From: a virus
Direction: 5' to 3' (one strand)
Length of the DNA: 28,657 nt
Virus record (IMG/VR): IMGVR_UViG_3300020405_000726
Location: 1-28,657 of that record
The notes beneath the pieces were generated by a model. It made no database searches and was not told the origin of the DNA. It saw only the letters and a list, made by a program, of their open reading frames with translations. Positions 21,139-28,657 of this stretch are shown here, piece by piece (the first letter of the stretch is position 1; each line of letters starts with the position of its first letter). The position numbers were made by a program, and so were the translations under genes.

Positions 21139-21952
21139 AAACTTTACGAATTCCGTTTGTTAAACCATCATATTCAATAGGCAGATCGTTTGCCTTTCCA
21201 ATATATGGGTATATAGGATACTGTCCCTCGGATTGAATGTCAACCTTATGAGGTCCTAAGTTATTAATAATCTCAGCAATATCACTGAGCATATACTTAC
21301 GTTCATAAACGCAATTCACATCTCTCGGTCCATCATTACCATCAAGATAATACTGAATAATCTTGTAGAGATCATCAGCATAGATGAAATCCATCTTCCG
21401 ATCCTTGATCAATTGAATTGGTTCTTTATTAATGTACCTATTGATATTGGTATTAAAAAATCTAGTATTTTCTTCATGTTCACCAAAGCATCCAAAGATA
21501 CGAAGATTCAAACCCTTTGAACTATCTAATACACGCTTAGCAATAATATATTTTGAAAATCCGTATGGATCTTCTGGAATCAATTTACCAAAATCTTCTG
21601 GAGATGGTTCCTCAACTGGAGCAGGACGACTGTATGATGCACCACTATCAAGATTAATGAACATATCAGTTTGATCAACATACTTATACAGAGTCTCAAA
21701 CATATTGAGATTAGTATACAAAACTCTATAATCATCGTCAGCATCTCTTCGACCACCAACAATGGCAGCATGAATAATAGCATCATAGTGCTGACCATCA
21801 TCAAATAGAGTTGCAACCTCTCTATCAACTTCTAGACGAACTTGAGTTGACCTGGGTCTAACTACCTCATATCCTGCCTTCTGAATAAAAGGAATAACCT
21901 GACGACCAATGAAACCATTGCCACCAGTGAAAAGAATCTTTTTATTTGTCAT
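21107..21952 (-). CDS. NAD(P)-dependent nucleotide-sugar reductase/epimerase (extended SDR)
   Basis: 281 residues. FTGGNGFIGRQVI (8-20) is the NAD(P) site, IIHAAIVGGRR the second motif, NLDSGASY the active-site Ser region and DPYGFSKY has Tyr130/Lys134. Most like GDP-fucose synthase or dTDP-4-keto-rhamnose reductase subgroups. In position after the 3-dehydrase, ThDP enzyme and PanB it could be the last reductase of a branched-sugar route (a YerF-like step), or a GDP-fucose synthase feeding the fucosyltransferases. No 4,6-dehydratase with certain identity is in the window. Confidence 0.83.
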   Translation of the reverse strand: MTNKKILFTGGNGFIGRQVIPFIQKAGYEVVRPRSTQVRLEVDREVATLFDDGQHYDAIIHAAIVGGRRDADDDYRVLYTNLNMFETLYKYVDQTDMFINLDSGASYSRPAPVEEPSPEDFGKLIPEDPYGFSKYIIAKRVLDSSKGLNLRIFGCFGEHEENTRFFNTNINRYINKEPIQLIKDRKMDFIYADDLYKIIQYYLDGNDGPRDVNCVYERKYMLSDIAEIINNLGPHKVDIQSEGQYPIYPYIGKANDLPIEYDGLTNGIRKVYEAYLCQRNV

Positions 21953-22808
21953 GTTTCCAACCTGCTCCTTGTCCTAAAAGTTTTTCTAGTTCTTCATCTT
22001 TAATTTCATAGAAGTTTTCCTGTGAAGGAAACTTGACATCACGAACCTCATTGACATATTCAGTCAGGGCAGACTGAATCATTTGTCCAGCTTCACAATA
22101 TCTTTTCACAAACTTAGACTTAAACTCCCAAAAGAGTCCAACTAAGTCATGCATGATAACCAACTGTCCATCAACTCTATCACCAGCACCAATTCCATAT
22201 ACAGGAATGTGAAGGTTAGTTGCAATCATCTCAGCAGACTCTCTAGGCATACCCTCAAGAAGTAGGAAAGTACATCCAGCATCTTGTAAACGCAGTGCCT
22301 GATCAAGAATGACCTTTGCCTGATCAGCAGTCTTACCCTGAACACGATATCCACCTAGTTTGGCACGGGTATGAGGAGTTAAACCAAGGTGACTCATGAC
22401 CATAATACCTGCATCACAGATCGCCCTGACCCTTTCTACCATACACCCCTCAACCTTAACGGCATCCATGCCTGCTTGGATGAAGTCACCGGCATTCCTT
22501 ACTGCTTCTTCATTAGAAACTTGATATGACATGTAAGGCAAGTCACCCACGGTGAATGCACGACTTGACCCCCTAGCAACTGCTCTGGCAGATCGCAGCA
22601 TATCGTCCATAGTGACTGGGATGGTGCTCTTGTACCCCAAGGTGGTCATACCAAGAGAGTCACCAACTAAAATCCAATCCACACCAGCATTATCTGCCAT
22701 AAGTGCCTGTGGATAGTCATAAGCAGTGACACCAACTGTTTTCACATTGTTTTGTTTTTGTTTGCGTAACTTTAGAATAGTTACCTTATCTTTATTATCA
22801 GCAGGCAT
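21942..22808 (-). CDS. panB: Ketopantoate hydroxymethyltransferase
   Basis: 288 residues. VTAYDYPQAL, WILVGDSLGMTTLGYKSTIP, TVGDLPYMSYQ, DAVKVEG, MSHLGLTPH, LLLEGMP and YGIGAG..DGQ..IMHD cover the whole PanB active site. Asp50, Asp89, Lys118, Glu120, His140 and Glu185 match E. coli PanB residues 45, 84, 112, 114, 136 and 181. PanB adds a hydroxymethyl group from methylene-THF to ketoisovalerate (pantothenate/CoA synthesis). It lies 1 nt after the ThDP enzyme's last codon, inside a sugar cluster, so a role in C1-branching of a keto-sugar is an alternative hypothesis. Confidence 0.93.
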   Translation of the reverse strand: MPADNKDKVTILKLRKQKQNNVKTVGVTAYDYPQALMADNAGVDWILVGDSLGMTTLGYKSTIPVTMDDMLRSARAVARGSSRAFTVGDLPYMSYQVSNEEAVRNAGDFIQAGMDAVKVEGCMVERVRAICDAGIMVMSHLGLTPHTRAKLGGYRVQGKTADQAKVILDQALRLQDAGCTFLLLEGMPRESAEMIATNLHIPVYGIGAGDRVDGQLVIMHDLVGLFWEFKSKFVKRYCEAGQMIQSALTEYVNEVRDVKFPSQENFYEIKDEELEKLLGQGAGWKHDK

Positions 22809-22809
22809 A

Positions 22810-24495
22810 TTAGTCTAAGGGCTTAATGATCATATTATCATGAAATTCCTCTCTCGACAAGAAAGGATACATGTCTTCTAAAGGTGGTGCGCTAATCGTA
22901 CCATCTGCATTTTTTCTACCTTGCATTGTTGGAACAACCTCTTGCCATTTTTCACAAAGAACCTCACACACGATAGGACCATCATGGTCAAGTGTAGTTC
23001 GGACTGCATGATCCAGTTCTTTTGCATCAGCATACACATGCTCAATGCCAAAACTCTTCACTACTTCACGGATATTTGGAATGGATACACCACTCTCAGC
23101 ATCGGTTCCAATCTCTCTTCCCTCGAAGAACTTCTTTTGTGTGGTGCGGATAGAAAGATAACCTTCATTGTTCCACACAAATAGTTTAACAGGAAGATTG
23201 TAATGAGCAATAGTCTGAAGTTCTTGTAAGTTCATCATAAACGAACCATCACCAGTCACTCCAATCACCTCACCATCCTTAGCAAATGCTGCACCAATAC
23301 AAGCAGGAATGGTGAATCCCATCTCTGCCTGAGAACTAGAGGTGATGAACCTTTGTGCTCCCTGAATCTCTGTTGCTTGAGCGCAAACATAGAAAGCAGA
23401 ACCAGCATCAGAGATAACTACGTCATCAATACGTTTACGATCGTTTAGAACCTTCATAAAGTAGTAAAGGTCTACTTTTTCTGACGGGTTCTCGACAGGA
23501 CAGACAGGCCACTTCTTCTTCCATAGACGACAAATCTCATTCCAATCAGTCTTATTGCGATCAAACTTATTGAGTGTAAGAAAATCCTTAGCGTCACGGT
23601 GAATAAACCGATCAATCTTTACAGTTTCTTTGGCATGTTCATCCTTATCAATATCGACAACAATTACTTTTGCGTCTCTTGCAAAGGTTTTATAGTTATA
23701 TCCAGTTACAGGAACAGATAGACGACAACCAATCACCAGAAGCAGATCACAGTTCTGCATTGCAAAGTTACCGGCACGGGTTCCTTTTATACCAACTCTA
23801 CCTACAAAGTTTGAATAGACAGATGGAAACAGATCAACTGCATTATATGAAGTAACTACAGGGATATTTGTACTTTGAACAAAATCAATAAACTCATCAC
23901 GGGCTTGAGCACAGTTGATACCATTACCTGCCAAGATAAGGGGTCTCTTTGATTTTCTCAATTCAGATTCAATGTCAAAACACTGAGCACCTTGTACGTC
24001 CATAGGAATGTCAATCCATACAGGACCAGGACGACCATGAGTAGCAATCCGAATCGCATCCTTCATAACCTCCTCAATATCCTCAGGATCATTAACCACT
24101 ACAGCATACTTTGTGATTGGTTTCACAATATCGATGATGTTTGCTTCCTGCACACCAAGATTTCTAACACCCTCTGGTGCCATATGAAGTCGGTTAACAT
24201 TACCAGACACGAAAATAACAGGAACACTGTCCTGCCATGCGTCTAGCAGTCCTGTGATGGCATTAGTACCTCCACATCCGGTGGTTACATTGACTGCTGC
24301 TAGACTATTATTGTACTTAGCATATGCTACAGCACCCATTGCTGATGCTTGTTCATGGTGATTACAAATTGGTTTGATCTTTGGATGTGCTGCTACAGCA
24401 TCATTCAAGAACATCGCACCACCACCAGTTACAAGAAAGATGTGATCACATCCAGCCTTGTAAATCTGGTCTACGACATAATCCGATACTCTCAT
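22810..24495 (-). CDS. ThDP-dependent acetolactate-synthase-like enzyme (YerE-like candidate)
   Basis: 561 residues, full length for the family. CNHHEQASAMGAVAYAK has the cofactor-activating Glu48. TTGCGGTNAITGLLDAW follows, then a central FAD-type domain (about 185-320), and GDGSFMMNLQEL...WNN (415-443) is the ThDP/Mg motif. The enzyme should decarboxylate pyruvate and transfer the two-carbon unit. In Yersinia, YerE of this family adds that unit to a 3,6-dideoxy-4-keto CDP-sugar. The direct link (ATGA overlap) with an RfbH-like 3-dehydrase favours that over branched amino-acid synthesis. No regulatory subunit gene is present. Confidence 0.83.
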   Translation of the reverse strand: MRVSDYVVDQIYKAGCDHIFLVTGGGAMFLNDAVAAHPKIKPICNHHEQASAMGAVAYAKYNNSLAAVNVTTGCGGTNAITGLLDAWQDSVPVIFVSGNVNRLHMAPEGVRNLGVQEANIIDIVKPITKYAVVVNDPEDIEEVMKDAIRIATHGRPGPVWIDIPMDVQGAQCFDIESELRKSKRPLILAGNGINCAQARDEFIDFVQSTNIPVVTSYNAVDLFPSVYSNFVGRVGIKGTRAGNFAMQNCDLLLVIGCRLSVPVTGYNYKTFARDAKVIVVDIDKDEHAKETVKIDRFIHRDAKDFLTLNKFDRNKTDWNEICRLWKKKWPVCPVENPSEKVDLYYFMKVLNDRKRIDDVVISDAGSAFYVCAQATEIQGAQRFITSSSQAEMGFTIPACIGAAFAKDGEVIGVTGDGSFMMNLQELQTIAHYNLPVKLFVWNNEGYLSIRTTQKKFFEGREIGTDAESGVSIPNIREVVKSFGIEHVYADAKELDHAVRTTLDHDGPIVCEVLCEKWQEVVPTMQGRKNADGTISAPPLEDMYPFLSREEFHDNMIIKPLD

Positions 24496-25763
24496 TTTTC
24501 AAACGAATCAACAACAGTGCCAACATATTCAATCATCTCTTCAGTGATTGTTGGAGAACAACCAACAAAGAAGACCAGATCAAGTACCTTACAAGCATTC
24601 GGATAGTTCCGATAATAATCAAGATGACGATACCCAGGATGCATCAAGATATTGCCAGCAAAATAGTTACGAGTTTGAACTTTATTATCTTCCAAGTGCT
24701 TGGTGAGTTTAGTCTTAGTATCTACACTATCACAAATAATAGGAACACCAAACCAACTGGTCTCTGCTTCAGGTAGTTCATTCACACTGCGAACACCAGG
24801 AATACGATCAAAGATTTCTTGCATCAGAACTTTGTTCTTACGACGCAGACGATGAATCTCATCCTGCTTAGTCAGTTGAACGGTTCCGATAGCACCTTGA
24901 AAGTCCATGGGCTTCAAGTTGTAACCCATCTGAGAATACACATACTTATGATCAATGATACCATCGTAGTGCTCAATCCACTTGTCAAATCGTTTGCCAC
25001 AAGTTCCACAAGCAAGTAGATTTTGCTGACCAACACAATAGCAATCACGACCCCACCATGCCAAACTACGGGCAATGTTGATCAATTCCTCATCATCAGA
25101 GGAAATCATACCACCCTCACCAGTGCAGATGTGGTGAGCAGGATAGAAAGAGCAAGATGCTGCAATAGAATGGTCAGTAAGGAAACGACCATTCCACTTG
25201 CTACCCAGACTGTCACAATTGTCTGAGATCAACATGATCTTATTACGATCACAGATATCCAAAATATCATCTAAGTTATATGGATTACCAAGAACAGGAG
25301 AAGAGAACAAAGCACGGGTTTTAGTAGAAACCTTATCCTCTATCTCATCAATACTCCAGTTCAAATCAGAAAAATCAATATCAACAAAGACTGGTTTCAG
25401 ACCATTCTGAACGATAGGAGCAATGGTGGTAGGGAAACCAACGCATGACACAATGATCTCATCACCATCTTGCCAACCAAATCTTTTCTTCAGTGCAGCG
25501 ATCATGACAAGGTTAGCAGAACTACCAGAGTTCACCATCAAAGAGTAACCCTTATTGAATTGTTTAGAGAACTTCTTCTCAAACTCATACACCTTCTCAC
25601 CAGATGCCAACCACTTACCATTTAGAAGTCCGTTGACAGCTGCTCCCAACTCTTGATTATCCCAGTAAGGACCAGAATAATATACAGGATTGCCTGGTTC
25701 CCATTTACTATTTGCAAAATAAGGAGGATTTACGTCTTTAAGAAGTGCTTCAATATCAACCAT
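24492..25763 (-). CDS. rfbH: CDP-6-deoxy-hexulose 3-dehydrase-like DegT-family enzyme
   Basis: 423 residues from ATG 25763 (GAGG 6-7 nt upstream). DegT fold with VNSGSSANL (78-86), a PMP site and CSFYPAHHICTGEGG (204-218). A His stands where aminotransferases have the catalytic Lys, the hallmark of RfbH/E1 and ColD dehydratases. Cys183, Cys241 and Cys243 in WWGRDCYC, with a Cys before GKRF (255), fit the [2Fe-2S] ligands of RfbH/E1; the first gap is 57 residues. The last gap carries a 3-residue insertion and an extra Cys252. DHKYVYSQMGYNLKPMDFQG is also RfbH-like. It makes 3-deoxy sugars, with a reductase not found here. Confidence 0.9.
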   Translation of the reverse strand: MVDIEALLKDVNPPYFANSKWEPGNPVYYSGPYWDNQELGAAVNGLLNGKWLASGEKVYEFEKKFSKQFNKGYSLMVNSGSSANLVMIAALKKRFGWQDGDEIIVSCVGFPTTIAPIVQNGLKPVFVDIDFSDLNWSIDEIEDKVSTKTRALFSSPVLGNPYNLDDILDICDRNKIMLISDNCDSLGSKWNGRFLTDHSIAASCSFYPAHHICTGEGGMISSDDEELINIARSLAWWGRDCYCVGQQNLLACGTCGKRFDKWIEHYDGIIDHKYVYSQMGYNLKPMDFQGAIGTVQLTKQDEIHRLRRKNKVLMQEIFDRIPGVRSVNELPEAETSWFGVPIICDSVDTKTKLTKHLEDNKVQTRNYFAGNILMHPGYRHLDYYRNYPNACKVLDLVFFVGCSPTITEEMIEYVGTVVDSFEK

Positions 25764-26613
25764 TTTGAACCTCATTCAAGTAATCATTAACTTCATTAGA
25801 TACAACAGAGGACAACCAATTTCTAAATCCACCTGCTGCTCTATTTAATTGTGCAGCAGCATGTCCTCCAGCTTGGTGCATGACTTTGATACACATTGGT
25901 TCCTCTGTTTTAGGATCATCAAGGTACAGTCTATCATCTTTTACGTAAATTTGCGACCAACTTTCCCAATGATTATCGTTCTTGCCCCAATGATTGGAGA
26001 TACCATAGGAAACATTTGATCCCATGGCATCAACTATCTTTGTATTGTACATGTCTGAGTTAAAAATTTGATTCAAAGTATCCTGCTCATCACCAATTCC
26101 ATGTGCATAAGGATTGACTTCTGTTTTAATTCTAGCAGCTTCAATATTCAGATTATGCCAATCATACCAAAACTGTTTACTATTAGCACCAATCATGCCA
26201 GCATTGATAAAGTTTTGAATTGGAATCTGCTGACCATTTCCAAAAGGTGGAAGATGTGTAATCGTTATACCAAAGTCGTGTCCAGATGCTTTGTCTAAAG
26301 AATTATTATTTCGGACACCAATAATGTCTTCTTCACTCTCAAAGAACTCAGTCATTGGTCCAGTGACAACAGCATCAGCATCCAAATGAACAACCATATC
26401 ATATTCCTCGACAAAAGGAAGACAGGTGGCTGCCATCATCCAGATAGGTTTCATCCATGGCATTTCAGAGTGTATTTGTTCAGTCATCTTTGTGTCAAAA
26501 ATAACATGATCTACCTCTGGATGAAAATACTTAATTGAGTTAGCTAGTTTTTCCACACCCAAAAGTTCTGAGTAATCATCAGTACACCAAGTAGAAACTA
26601 AAATCTTTTTCAT
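25756..26613 (-). CDS. GT-A-fold glycosyltransferase (GT8-like)
   Basis: 285 residues. MVVHLDADAVVTGPM (73-87) carries the DxD in a GT8-type context, then QNFINAGMIGANSKQFW and HGIGDEQDTLNQIFN (the donor/acceptor helices of retaining GT-A enzymes). CIKVMHQAGGHAAAQ gives a C-terminal metal-ligand His. No membrane anchor. It overlaps both neighbours by a few bases (ATGA type). Sugar unknown. Confidence 0.78.
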   Translation of the reverse strand: MKKILVSTWCTDDYSELLGVEKLANSIKYFHPEVDHVIFDTKMTEQIHSEMPWMKPIWMMAATCLPFVEEYDMVVHLDADAVVTGPMTEFFESEEDIIGVRNNNSLDKASGHDFGITITHLPPFGNGQQIPIQNFINAGMIGANSKQFWYDWHNLNIEAARIKTEVNPYAHGIGDEQDTLNQIFNSDMYNTKIVDAMGSNVSYGISNHWGKNDNHWESWSQIYVKDDRLYLDDPKTEEPMCIKVMHQAGGHAAAQLNRAAGGFRNWLSSVVSNEVNDYLNEVQNG

Positions 26614-27098
26614 TTTTCCCCCATAGCCATGAATGCGTTATTTAGATCAACACCTGATACGAAGACATTATCATATCCTTTATCAATCATGTAATCACGG
26701 ATAAACTCTGGTTTCAAACAGTGCTTATGTCTCCTGTTATTCCAAGGTCTCCAATACTTTTGACTGTAATCAGGAAGATAAAGAAATAATGTACCACCTA
26801 CTTTAAGTCTTGAATACCAATAGTCCATTGTAGCAACCCAGTCGGGAACATGCTCTAAACAATGACTTGAAAAAATATAATCAGGATCAATAGGTGGTAA
26901 TTTATCTGCTTCCCATCCATTATTGAATGACAGATCGATAGGAACAGAATTAGGGAAAGCCCATTCTTGCTTCATACATCCTACATCATATCCATATCCA
27001 TTACAAACATGCATAGCAAATGGGATGGCAAACTGCGATGCATTACCAATAGTTTGAAAGTGTGGATATGTGTCCCCTTTATAATCTACTACTTGCAT
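26610..27098 (-). CDS. SAM-dependent methyltransferase-like protein, short
   Basis: 162 residues. YGYDVGCMKQ (35-44) is a compressed motif I, IDLSF motif II, PDYIFSSHCLEHVPDW (72-87) motif IV with the usual H-x-L-E-H-V, and RLKVGGTLFLYLPDY motif V/VI. The class I methyltransferase core is clear though N-terminally short. Probably caps or O-methylates a sugar. Overlaps neighbours by 4 and 10 nt. Confidence 0.78.
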   Translation of the reverse strand: MQVVDYKGDTYPHFQTIGNASQFAIPFAMHVCNGYGYDVGCMKQEWAFPNSVPIDLSFNNGWEADKLPPIDPDYIFSSHCLEHVPDWVATMDYWYSRLKVGGTLFLYLPDYSQKYWRPWNNRRHKHCLKPEFIRDYMIDKGYDNVFVSGVDLNNAFMAMGEK

Positions 27099-27802
27099 AT
27101 CATTTCATGTGGTGTACTGAAAAGGTAGTCAATCTCTTTTTCATTCTGTTCATTATGTGCAACAACCACATATCTCTCATATGAAGTGTCTAGAGTGTCA
27201 ATAATATAATTCAAAGAAGTGTTGATTGTAAACACACTCTTTGCTTTCTCAAAGACTTTACACCAATCAAGCAGTGTAAATCCATCAATATATTGAAGTT
27301 CTACAACTGGCAAGTCATAGTTTTCTGGACGCATCAGTTGACAATTTCTATTTTCATTGTAGAGATTGTTAATGAACACAAACTCAGAATCATCCTTGAG
27401 ACCAAGAACATTATAGTACAGATCATTCTCCTTATCAAACTTTCTATCAAAAGTAAACCCACTCTTCCAGTCAGTATGATCCATGTTAAGGATACTATAC
27501 TTAGAAGACATAATCTTATCATCACCAATACCCCACAGGTGAGGTCTCATGATGCCAAGGTATACAAAGTTAGGAGTAATAATAACGGAGTCCTGTCCGT
27601 AGTATTCTTTGCCAGGAAAGTTATCACTTCTAGAACAGAAAGTAATACCTTTGATGTAATCACCCAACCATAAAATATCATCCCTAAGAGGCCAGATAAT
27701 TTGATACCCCATAGAGATGTATTTCTTTGCAACTGACTGGAGATAAAAGATATCTCCAATACCAGCCCAATGATGTATAAGACAGATTTTACCCAATTTC
27801 AA
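27089..27802 (-). CDS. Putative GT-B (GT9/heptosyltransferase-like) protein
   Basis: 237 residues. KICLIHHWAGIGDIFYLQSV (5-24) resembles the opening of heptosyltransferase-type GT-B folds (a Gly-Asp followed by a helix). VVELQYIDGFTLLDWCKVFE and KSVFTINTSLNYIID resemble the donor-side C-terminal half. The protein is shorter than typical GT9 (about 320-350). The heptose-type activation genes in the cluster make this attractive, but the match is weak. Confidence 0.55.
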   Translation of the reverse strand: MKLGKICLIHHWAGIGDIFYLQSVAKKYISMGYQIIWPLRDDILWLGDYIKGITFCSRSDNFPGKEYYGQDSVIITPNFVYLGIMRPHLWGIGDDKIMSSKYSILNMDHTDWKSGFTFDRKFDKENDLYYNVLGLKDDSEFVFINNLYNENRNCQLMRPENYDLPVVELQYIDGFTLLDWCKVFEKAKSVFTINTSLNYIIDTLDTSYERYVVVAHNEQNEKEIDYLFSTPHEMICK

Positions 27803-28634
27803 AATACGTCTCCCAAATAAAATCTTCTAACATTTCCATCTTCATTGCACGTTCAAAGTTATCTTTGATCGCAGATTCCATAGACTTATAAAGATCCTCA
27901 TCTAGTTCTTCAATATCAAATCCATCTTCAAGAAACACAATACCATCTGGGTTAAACCACTTTGTAATACTAGGAGTTCCGTAGTAGATAGGAACAGTTC
28001 CAGTCAAGAAACAATCAAGGATCTTTTCTGTAAACCAATCATCAGCATTCTCAATAGCAACTGAGAACATATAATCTGCTAGTGCTTCCTCTTTATATTC
28101 TACTTCATTAAATCCACGTCCAAACAAAGGAGCATAGTCCTTCAGTTGTTCCAGCATGTGCATCCTCTGCTGGTGACCAGGAAGATGAGACTTATTAGAT
28201 GCAATGATAGAAACTAGTTTGTTCTTAGGATAGATCTGTGGTTCACGGATCCAAGATCCATTACCAGGAATCCAGCAGAACTTCTCATGTAGTTCACACA
28301 GTTCTTCATTCCAAGTAAAGATCTTCTCGTATGCATTTACATACGTATCAAGATTATTCTTAATTTCTTCAAAGAGTGGATTGAGAATCCAGCAGCACTC
28401 AAGAAGAATAGCATACTTCTTCTTACTCACGTTATCCTGTAGTCCTGCAGGGATATACCTATCAACATAAAATGTTTCATCGCCAGGAGTTAGATTATTG
28501 AACGTGAGTTGCTGCTTACCTTCACCCTCATGAATCCACTTTATATACTTAGATTCTTTCCCATGAGTTGAATATCCTTTATTCCCATTAGAAAGGTGAA
28601 TGAAGGTATCGTTTAGCAGTTTAAAATTTTTCAT
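27789..28634 (-). CDS. GT10 alpha-1,3/4-fucosyltransferase-like protein
   Basis: 281 residues. YMFSVAIENADDWFTEKILD continuing to FLTGTVPIYYG (188-219) is the GT10 signature: ENA, TEK and the G-x-V-P-x-Y-x-G donor loop for GDP-fucose. The N-terminal half is divergent, as usual in this family. No membrane anchor. Together with two GT11 enzymes it gives three fucosyltransferase-type proteins in one phage cluster. The remaining 23 nt to the window end hold no gene start. Confidence 0.88.
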   Translation of the reverse strand: MKNFKLLNDTFIHLSNGNKGYSTHGKESKYIKWIHEGEGKQQLTFNNLTPGDETFYVDRYIPAGLQDNVSKKKYAILLECCWILNPLFEEIKNNLDTYVNAYEKIFTWNEELCELHEKFCWIPGNGSWIREPQIYPKNKLVSIIASNKSHLPGHQQRMHMLEQLKDYAPLFGRGFNEVEYKEEALADYMFSVAIENADDWFTEKILDCFLTGTVPIYYGTPSITKWFNPDGIVFLEDGFDIEELDEDLYKSMESAIKDNFERAMKMEMLEDFIWETYFEIG

Positions 28635-28657
28635 TTCAGTAAATACTTTTCCCTATT

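Noticed and set aside
21942-24495. Phosphonate pathway (PEP mutase plus phosphonopyruvate decarboxylase) instead of PanB plus acetolactate-synthase-like enzyme
   Set aside because: The first protein has the full PanB residue set and the ThDP protein is full length with a central domain, unlike the shorter phosphonopyruvate decarboxylases.
24381-24776. A 131-residue + strand open frame
   Set aside because: Antisense to the junction of two well-recognised enzymes (3-dehydrase and ThDP enzyme); no domain or ribosome-binding site.
1-28657. tRNA genes, CRISPR arrays, insertion sequences, integrase or attachment sites
   Set aside because: I looked through the few intergenic gaps (219-510, 9677-9892, 10265-10405 and shorter) and saw no cloverleaf, repeat array or transposase; gaps are explained by promoters, terminators and leaders.

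Overview
The window looks like part of a T4-like marine cyanophage genome (a cyanomyovirus infecting Prochlorococcus or Synechococcus). The marker set is a psbA (photosystem II D1) fragment, two high-light-inducible genes, a phosphate-binding pstS, TATAAATA-type late promoters, very tight gene packing with TGATG/ATGA/TAATG stop-start overlaps, and a long phage-borne surface-sugar gene cluster. Apart from three secreted-protein genes at 511-2461, every gene I accept lies on the minus strand.

Layout. 1-510: the 5' end of psbA and a structured upstream region holding promoters in both directions. 511-2461 (+): three genes with signal peptides, the first two paralogous to each other, the third without a conventional start codon. 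2241-7249 (-): a run of small, mostly membrane or exported proteins that includes a staphylococcal-nuclease homologue, holin-like small membrane proteins, an exported HExxH protein and a phage lysozyme-type lipoprotein. 7313-8225 (-): a compact photosynthesis-type operon of tiny genes (two hli proteins and four microproteins). 8310-10264 (-): pstS with two paralogous small outer-membrane barrel-like proteins. 10406-28634 (-): an uninterrupted surface polysaccharide cluster.

The sugar cluster encodes at least eight glycosyltransferase-like proteins (GT25, two GT11, GT61, GT10, and three or more GT-A/GT-B types). It also has a fused double nucleotidyltransferase, a heptose-type kinase and a separate cytidylyltransferase-fold protein, two small HAD phosphatases, a cupin isomerase, two extended SDRs, a class II aldolase, a methyltransferase and a short GDPD. 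Its most unusual part is the run RfbH-like 3-dehydrase (with the His-for-Lys signature) -> ThDP acetolactate-synthase-like enzyme -> PanB -> SDR. The enzyme types resemble the branched 3,6-dideoxysugar (yersiniose) route, with an added C1-transfer enzyme. I infer that the cluster builds or modifies a glycan, either on the virion or on the infected cell surface; the window does not decide which.

Regulation can be read directly in several places. Two exact TTGACA-N17-TATAAT promoters are interleaved with rho-independent terminators (8252-8288 and 7251-7303). A composite TTGAC(A/G)-N17-TA(C/G)TATAAATAC element sits upstream of both psbA and the 10264 outer-membrane gene. The pstS operon promoter instead has a consensus -10, no good -35 and candidate Pho-box repeats.
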